Below, piece by piece: positions 57,621-64,000 of a stretch of DNA of 64,000 nucleotides (position 1 is the first letter of the stretch; each line of letters opens with the position of its first letter). The position numbers were made by a program, and so were the translations under genes. The stretch spans positions 11,149,350 through 11,213,349 of the forward strand of contig JADCRB010000013.1 in the NCBI GenBank assembly GCA_021464245.1, in the 5' to 3' direction. The notes under the pieces were generated by a model that made no database searches, had not been told where the DNA came from, and worked only from the letters and a program-made list of their open reading frames with translations. Source of the stretch: Carallia brachiata. Lineage: Eukaryota > Streptophyta > Magnoliopsida > Malpighiales > Rhizophoraceae.

Positions 57621-58920
57621 TATATGCCGCAGGAGGATGATAGAGAAAGAGGAACAACTAACACTGTTTCCATATGCCTTATTGAGAATGAGGATTGGCG
57701 CCAACTAATTATTAACTACCTACAGCACGAAAAGCTACCTGAAAATCGTCATCATAAGACAGAAATTCAACGTCGAGCTTTCTGCTTCATATGTCTCAAA
57801 AACACTTTGCATCAAAGGTCTTTAATGGAGTATTACTCTGTCATCTGGGAAGTGAAGAGCCAAAACAAGTTCTTGCAAAAGCACATTCTGGCATTTGTGG
57901 CAAACACCGATCAGGGCCTAAGTTTCACTACTAACTCAGAATGGTGGAGTACTTCTGGCCAACTATGGTACATGATGCATTAGAATTTGTCAAAACCTAT
58001 CAAGCTTATCAGTTCCACGTAAATTACATACATCAACCACGAAAGCCGCTACACCCGACTGCTTCATCCTAGCACTTTGAAGCTTGGCATCTCGACAGGT
58101 AGGTCTTTACCAAAGTCGTCCTTAGGTCACCTCTATATTCTCGCAGCAATAGATTACTTCTGAAAGTGGGCCAAAGCTATTCCACTTAAAGAAGTAAAAA
58201 AAGAGCATGTTGTCAACTTCATCCAAACTCATCTGATCTATTGCTATGGAGTTCCACGATTTATCATCACTGATAACGATAATCAGTTTACAACAGTTTG
58301 ATGTATAAGCTGTACGAAAAGTTTAAGTTCAAATAGTACAAGTCGTTCATGTACAATACCCCAGCTAATGGTTTAGCTGAAGCATTCAACAAAACCTTGT
58401 GCAACCTATTGTGAAGGGTGGTCTCTAAATTTAAAATAGATTGGCATGATAGAATTCTGGAGGCATTATGGGCATATCGCATAACTTATTGGACTCCAAC
58501 ACAGGCGACGCCCTATACACTTGTTTATGGCGTTAAAGCAATACTACTGTTGGAAACGCAAATCTTATCTCTCCATATGGCTGTCCTAGAAAGCCTCACA
58601 CAAGAAGAAAATGTCTGACTGCATCTGAATGAGTTAGAAGCCCTCTATGAAAAGAAACTTGAAGCACAACAGCAACTCGAGTGCTATTCAATTGGAGGGT
58701 TCACCCTCAATCATTCTAAGTTGTAGACTTTGTTCTTGTAGTACAACGATCCATCAACTTAAAACACTAGTCTGACGATAAACTTACTTCCAAATGGGAC
58801 AGGTTATACTCAAAGCAGAAAGTCTATACCCATAATGTTTACATGCTATCAGATCAAGAAGACGTCCAAATTGGCCCAATCAACGGAGAATTTTTAAAGT
58901 GTTATTATGCATAGATATGT
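57620..58920 (+). pseudogene. Integrase of Tat-2
   Basis: Pieces match the Tat-1 zinc domain and catalytic core (AIDYF.KWAKAIPLKEVKKE equivalent near 58150, FIITDNDNQF near 58262, ANGLAEAFNKTLCNL near 58370). They end with the tail HNVYMLSDQED near 58835. Many stops. Confidence 0.85.
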
Positions 58921-58969
58921 AAAAAAAGATTATAAAAAAGAAAAATTAAAAAAAATTTTTGAAAGTACA

Positions 58970-59440
58970 TAGTCCGAAAACCAAAAGCCCTAGCCCAAGC
59001 TCAAATCTTAACTTGAAATTGAAAGCCCAAGCTCAAACTAAAAGTTTGAGCCCAAAACCAAACTTGGAACCGAAAGCCCAAATCCAAACTTAAAACTGAA
59101 AACCCAAGTCCAAACTCAAAGTCTGAATCCCAATCCAAACTTAAAACTCAAAACCCAAGCCCAAAAAAAAAAAAAAACTCAGGTCCAAACTTGAACTTGA
59201 AAATCCAACTCCCAATCCAAAGCCCAAACCCAAGTCCAATGCCAAGGTCCAAACTCAAACCTACAGCCTAAATACAAAACCCAAATCTGAAACCCAAAAT
59301 CTTTACCCAAAACTTGAATCCATAACTTGAATCTATTCCAAAACTCCTAATCTGCGTGAGTATAAACTGTGAACGAGTCAACATCCAATACAAAACTCCA
59401 GGCCTGCATGAGTATAAACTGTGCACGAACAAAAAATAAA
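58970..59440 (+). other. CCAAA-rich spacer of Tat-2
   Basis: Loose repeats of AAAGCCCAAGCTCAAA-type words over about 360 bases, in the same position and strand as the spacer in Tat-1. No coding sequence. Confidence 0.65.
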
Positions 59441-59459
59441 AGCAATTGAGGGTTTTGAG

Positions 59460-60148
59460 TCTGAGTCATTGCTTTAGTCTCAACTCGTCATCACTGCATA
59501 TCAAACCTTTGCTTCTTTTTCAGCGAGGAGAATGGAACCAGCTGCAAGACATCAAGACAAGAAAAGAGATAGGTCACTCTATGTTAGATGGCACCCAACT
59601 CTGGTACAACTGCGAAGCCTAGAGGAAGTCTTCTGCAACAATGAAGGTACTACTCCTAATGTATCACAGCTTTTCTGGCTTGCTTCACGACTACGGTTGT
59701 ACGGAGCAGTTAAAATAAAAAATGTATGTTTCTGGTTCCAGAACCAAAGAAATAGAGAGAGAGCAACACAGAAGTTGTTGTTTCTACAGAACAGTCTATT
59801 CCTACTATCAATTATTCCCATGGTAGATCTTATTGGTATAATTTCATCTTCAATGGTCCATCACTACAATGGTCCCTCAAGGCTAGTTCAATCAAAGCTG
59901 TAACCTGTGGGACTACACATACCGGTCCTAGTGGCTTTATGGAGTCAACCAGGAGTTCATCCCTTACGAATGTTTCAGTCCAAAAAGAAAACTTTGTACC
60001 AAGAGAGAGCTATCCCGGCGAGACTTTGTCTTTTTTTCCAGTGCACCCTGGTGATGTCAATCGCTCAGAAGGTTCCAGCAATGTCGACATCACCGGCCCG
60101 CCAAACGAAGACGCAATTGACTTAGAGTTGCGTTTCAGACCCCCCTAG
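59460..60148 (+). pseudogene. WOX-like homeobox ORF of Tat-2, decayed
   Basis: ATG at 59532, just after CTTTGCTTCTTTTTCAG, a strong 3' splice-site match. The homeodomain runs RWHPTLVQLRSLEEVF to NVCFWFQNQRNRERA. After 59903 a frameshift leads to a second frame (59939-60148) with ETLSFFPVH (WUS-box-like) and DLELRFRPP at the end. Thus domain order is as in Tat-1 but helix 3 and the repression-type motif have drifted. Not translatable as one protein, yet the homeodomain frame is uninterrupted for 123 codons. Confidence 0.82.
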
Positions 60149-60310
60149 GTTGGCCGACAAGGCTAGGGACAACGACTTTTGCAAAGTTACGTCTCAAGTC
60201 CCATGATGTTAGTCGATAAGAATAAGGTGCAACAACTTTTGCGGAGCTACGCCTCAAGCCCCGTGAGGTCGACTAACAAGAATAAGGAACAACAACTTTC
60301 ACGACACACA
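60149..60310 (+). repeat. 60-bp tandem repeat after the Tat-2 homeobox ORF
   Basis: ACAACGACTTTT, GCAACAACTTTT and ACAACAACTTTC start at 60169, 60229 and 60289, exactly 60 bases apart, with intervening CTACGCCTCAAGCCCC-like sequence. The core matches that of the 22-bp repeat in Tat-1. Confidence 0.8.
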
Positions 60311-60703
60311 ACATTAACTTTTAAAACACGCGATAGCCACTGCGTCGTTTATCTTGTATGCCAAAAAGAGACGTAAAGGTGGACCCACCATATTCAGTAT
60401 ATATTTTTGACTTTTCTAAAAAAAAAGGGCAATCTTTGCTGTATATATATTTCTTACATTCCCAAATCACATAACTCACCCCCCCAACTCTTATTTCTTT
60501 AAAAAGAGAAAAGATGGCTAGTCCCTGCAGTTTTTTTTACAAGAAGTTCTTTGATTAAGAAGCTGGAGGCTCACAAACTAAAAAAAAAAGAGTAGTTCTC
60601 TTCGACGAATCTTTAAAAACGCTCGAATTCCAACCTCTAACACCTTTAGTGTTATGACCGACGAAGTTCCAACTACTCACCTTAATTCACATCTATCACA
60701 ATA
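60311..60703 (+). other. Tat-2 region after the homeobox ORF
   Basis: It matches Tat-1 minus-strand 23150-22800: a TATATATAT run near 60440-60452, the conserved ATGGCTAGTC at 60514 and AAGTTCCAACTACTC near 60664. The small ORF of Tat-1 is stopped here after about 15 codons. Confidence 0.6.
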
Positions 60704-62701
60704 GGGATAAGCAAATTATTAGTCCTCTAGGTTTGAGTTTTTTTCAATTAAGTCCTATACATTAAGGCGTTTTCATTTAAATCCTAAACGTTACTATTTT
60801 CATTTCAATTAAGTCCAGTCACTAACGAAAATGGTTTGACCGTTAATTTGGGCATTTGACCAATTAAAATATTGTTTTAAAAAAAATACATGAAGAAAAA
60901 TATTTAAAAATCAATTTAAAATGCTTATACCGTATAAAAAACCTATTTTAAACATTGTCAATAAAAAATATATCTTACTTTAAAAATCTATAAAAATTAA
61001 TAAAAATGGACATTGCTAATAATTTCTCAAAAATACGTATCATATGTATATTGAATTTTTTTGTCAAAAATGTAAAAACAAAATTAGAAATTCAATGTTT
61101 TCTAAATTTTAATGGATTCATTTCAATTGAGTATAATTTTGGACAGAAGGGACTTTGACCATTAAATATGGTCGTTGACCACATTACATAATTGCAAAAA
61201 GTTAAAAAAAGTATATGTTAAAAAACTATAGAAATGAAAAAAAAATTATGAAATACGTATAAAAAAGTATTATACTTTGAAAACCTATAAAAATTAATAA
61301 AAAATAACAAATACATATAAAAAATAATATTACCAAATACATTTTCTCAAAAATAAATATCATATGCGTATTGAAATTTTTCTAAAAATTTCAAAAAATT
61401 ATCAGAAATTCTAAAAATTCAAAAATAAATGTAAAAAAAATTTACAAAGTTTTAAAAATTCAAAATTAAATTTCATTATAATAAAAATAAAAACTGAAAA
61501 TGTTTAAAAAATTTTGTAAAAAAAATGAGAATTGAAAATTTTAAAAGTTTCTAAAAATTTTTTAAAACTTCTAAATTTAAGAAACTCAAAAATTTTTAAA
61601 ACAGTTAATATTAAAAAATTATCAACTTTTTAGTGTCATTTTAATTCAAAATTAATAAAAATGAGACATAAGAAAAAATTAAAAAAAAATTTCTCACATT
61701 CCCCCCCCCCCTAAAGCTCTCCTCTTCTCCCATAAAAAATTCACCACTTCTCCCATAAAGTAAAATACATTTTTTATTGGCAACGTTTAAAATACAGTTT
61801 TTATACGGCATAAGCATTTTAAATTGATTTCAAATATTTTTATTCATGTATTTCATTTTAAAAATAATATTTTAATAGTCAAATACTCAATTTTTTTAAA
61901 AAAAATTTTGATTTTTATTAAAATCAAATTTCATTTTGAATTTTTTAAACTTTATAAAAACATTTTAGATTTATTTTTAAATTTTAGAATTTTTTAAATT
62001 TTTTTGAAATTTTTAGAAAAATTTCAATATGCATATGATATGTTTTTGAGAAAATGTATTTGCTAATAATATTTTGAAAATGTATTTGCTAATAATATTT
62101 TTTATATGTATTTGTTAACTTTTATAGGTTTTTAAAGTAAAATACTTTTTTTATACATATTTCATTTTTTTTCATTTCTATAGTTTTTTAACATATATTT
62201 TTTTTTTATTTTTATTTTGCAATGTGGTCAACTACCATATTTAATGGTCAAAGTCCCATCCATCCAAAATTGTACTCAATTGAAATGAATCCATTAACAT
62301 TTAGAAATCATTAAATTTTTGAAAATTTTTTTACCTTTTTTACAAAAAATTCAATACGCATATGATACGTATTTTTGAGACATTATTAGCAATGTTCATT
62401 TTTATTAATTTTTATAGATTTTTAAAGTAAAATACATTTTTATTGACAATATTCAAAATACGCTTTTTATACAGTATAAGCATTTTAAATTGATTTTTAA
62501 ATAATTTTTTCATTTATTTCATTTTAAAAATAATATTTTAATCAGTCAAATACTCAAATTAATGGTCAAACTGTCTTCCGTTAGTGATTCGACTCGATTG
62601 AAATGAAATGAGTAACGTTTTGGACTTAAATGAAATCATATTAACGTATAGGACTCAATTGAAAAATCTCAAACTTATAAGACTAAAAATTTACTCATCC
62701 C
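60704..62701. mobile_element. 2-kb foldback element nested in Tat-2
   Basis: The arms starting GGGATAAGCAAATT and, reversed, GGGATGAGTAAATTT are inverted copies over several hundred bases and contain words such as CAATT(A/G)AGTCCTATAC. Flanks TATCACAAT and TATTACAAC may be a decayed 9-bp duplication, pointing to a Mutator-like origin. The interior is extremely A/T-rich with no coding sequence. Tat-1 has no insertion at the matching place. Confidence 0.75.
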
Positions 62702-63128
62702 TATTACAACGTACACAAAAGTTGTGGTCATCCTCATGAGTTCACAGATGCGATGACAAACAGTAAAGTCCCAACCATTTTCTTTACGTCATGACATACT
62801 AAGGAATCATGACAACGGCTCATCTCTCTATGAGTTGGCATCGTAGTTCCATGATATTGAACCTTCCCCATGGGCAGGTTTAAGTTCTTTACATACTAGA
62901 TCATTCTTACCGGAATAATGAAACTTCGATTTTTATATTGGCTAGAGGTTGACATTCACAAGATCGTATCGATTCCTACAAAAGGCCACCAGCAACCAGG
63001 CTAGTCGGAGTTAAAGACATTGAGATTTAATGTTCCTTAAGACATTTTAAATTTCAAGTTAGACTTCAAGACTCGGTTTGGATCGCGTCCCAAAAGTTCT
63101 TCTCATCAAGCCTTGAAGTGGGTGCATT
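62702..63128 (+). other. 3' untranslated end and polypurine tract of Tat-2
   Basis: It matches Tat-1 minus-strand about 22790-22335. The end CTTGAAGTGGGTGCATT (63112-63128) is the polypurine tract before the 3' LTR. Confidence 0.7.
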
Positions 63129-63889
63129 TGTAAAGATTAAAAAGAAAATTAAAACCAAAATCAAATGGCTGACCATACCAAATTTTGATGGCCGACCAAT
63201 TAAATAGCATTGTATAGCTCATCGCCTATAAATAGGCGATGAGCCCTACGTCCAAGGCACAAGTTCCCAGGGAAGAAGATCAAAAGCCAACATTGTAAGA
63301 AAAACCATTTCAAAAGCCCTTTTAAAACTTGCCCCTCTCCTTACGTTTTTCGTATTCTAGCCATATACTCTCTAAACACCATCAAGGGAGATATTCAGAG
63401 ATAAAACCCGAAATATTTAATATACTTATTTTCAAGTATATTTTGAGTTTATACTCTCTAGTTGCCTCAGATTGGGATATGCGAGAGTAAAAATTTAAAA
63501 TATTAAAATATTAAACATTTTTTGGAGATTAATCCTCTTATGGCCTTCAGTAAAGTCCAATCAGCCCATCTGAGAACAAGCCCCTGCGGCACTCAGTGAA
63601 AACAAGTCAGATTAAGTCTCTACAGTTTTCACCGTAGTCCAGGCATATGCCCGAAGTCCAGCCTCAGCCCTTAGTAGACTTTATTTAGTTCAAGATAAAC
63701 TTGTGGAATTCATTTCTGTCAAAATCAAACTTGTGCAGCCTTTGATGGAGTCACGAATGAATACTAATCGAAAGATTTGTAAGAACATCGACCCCATGTC
63801 AATTTGATTTATTATAAAATTTTTATTTATAATTTATATTTGTATTTTCAGGTCTAACTGTTATAGGCCCGAAATTTACCACTTTTACA
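63129..63889 (+). repeat. 3' LTR of Tat-2
   Basis: It pairs with 51562-52352. TATAAATA is centred in the inverted repeat CTCATCGCCTAT/ATAGGCGATGAG (63218-63243). Confidence 0.9.
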
Positions 63890-63894
63890 ACCTC

Positions 63895-64000
63895 ATTAAT
63901 GAATAATGATTTTAGTGTGGGGATGAGATACCACATCCTAGAGTTTCAAGTTTGTATCAACAGGAAAAAGATATGAATTGAGTTGTTTTTCAACTTGTTC
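63895..64000 (-). mobile_element. Unit C relic resumes after Tat-2
   Basis: It matches 9356-9465 of unit A (AATGAATAATGATTTTAGTG), the coding part of the minus-strand LTR relic. This proves that Tat-2 is a simple insertion in unit C. Confidence 0.85.

Larger units (their letters stand above)
51562..63889 (+). mobile_element. Tat-2: older Ty3/Gypsy Tat element with a decayed WOX-like ORF
   Basis: LTRs at 51562-52352 and 63129-63889 (TGTAAAG...TTTACA). Target duplication GCCTC/ACCTC (51557-51561, 63890-63894). The element splits sequence that is continuous in unit A at about 9342. Internal order is the same as in Tat-1, plus-strand: primer site, gag, protease, RT, two RNase H domains, integrase, CCAAA spacer, homeobox ORF, repeats, polypurine tract. 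Many stops and frameshifts, and clearly diverged LTRs, show it is older than Tat-1. LTR sequence is largely unlike that of Tat-1, so they are different families. Confidence 0.9.

Overview
The window is nuclear DNA from a flowering plant, most likely a eudicot and possibly woody. It shows GT-AG introns, AT-rich spacers, plant LTR retrotransposons with dual RNase H, a tandem expansin family, an endogenous caulimovirid and many MITE/foldback elements. I cannot name the species. There is no CRISPR array, no operon and no recognisable rRNA or functional tRNA gene. Almost everything outside one gene is repeat or relic.

Host gene layer: a tandem array of expansin-like B (EXLB) genes. Three large paralogous units share the same flanks: unit A (1-9476, entering from the left edge), unit B (32287-41852) and unit C (about 42917-51561, resuming at 63895). 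A and B are nearly identical; C is more diverged. Two further partial EXLB copies lie at 9.6-10.2 kb and 11.7-12.2 kb. Only the unit C gene (46895-48533, four exons, 249 codons plus stop) reads through. A has a 2-bp exon 2 deletion. B has lost the end of exon 1, all of exon 2 and intron 1, and has an extra T in exon 3. The two small copies stop after exon 1 or exon 2.

Nested mobile layer between A and B (13136-31919): a hAT-type element with an approximate 8-bp target duplication carries a decayed matrix-metalloproteinase fragment. It is interrupted by a degenerate endogenous caulimovirid (about 13660-21330) and by a 10,084-bp Ty3/Gypsy Tat-lineage retrotransposon, Tat-1 (21686-31769, minus strand, TSD GGTTA). 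A second, older Tat element, Tat-2 (51562-63889, plus strand, TSD GCCTC/ACCTC), splits unit C and itself contains a 2-kb foldback element. Smaller insertions are a TRIM in A and B, a 1,446-bp solo LTR in B, the 3' end of a Copia element at the B/C junction, a 505-bp foldback in C, and a 765-bp CCGGTT-rich element in C with a 9-bp TSD.

Most notable: both Tat elements carry, between integrase and the 3' LTR, a WUSCHEL-like homeobox reading frame with a WOX-type homeodomain, a WUS-box-like TLPLFP motif and a C-terminal LxLxL repression-type motif. It is intact in Tat-1 and decayed in Tat-2. The LTRs of the two elements differ strongly, so this looks like an old capture carried by a retrotransposon lineage rather than a one-off. 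A small second reading frame with an upstream TATA-like run, amplified AACGACTT-core repeats, and LTR promoters whose TATA box sits inside an inverted repeat accompany it in both elements.
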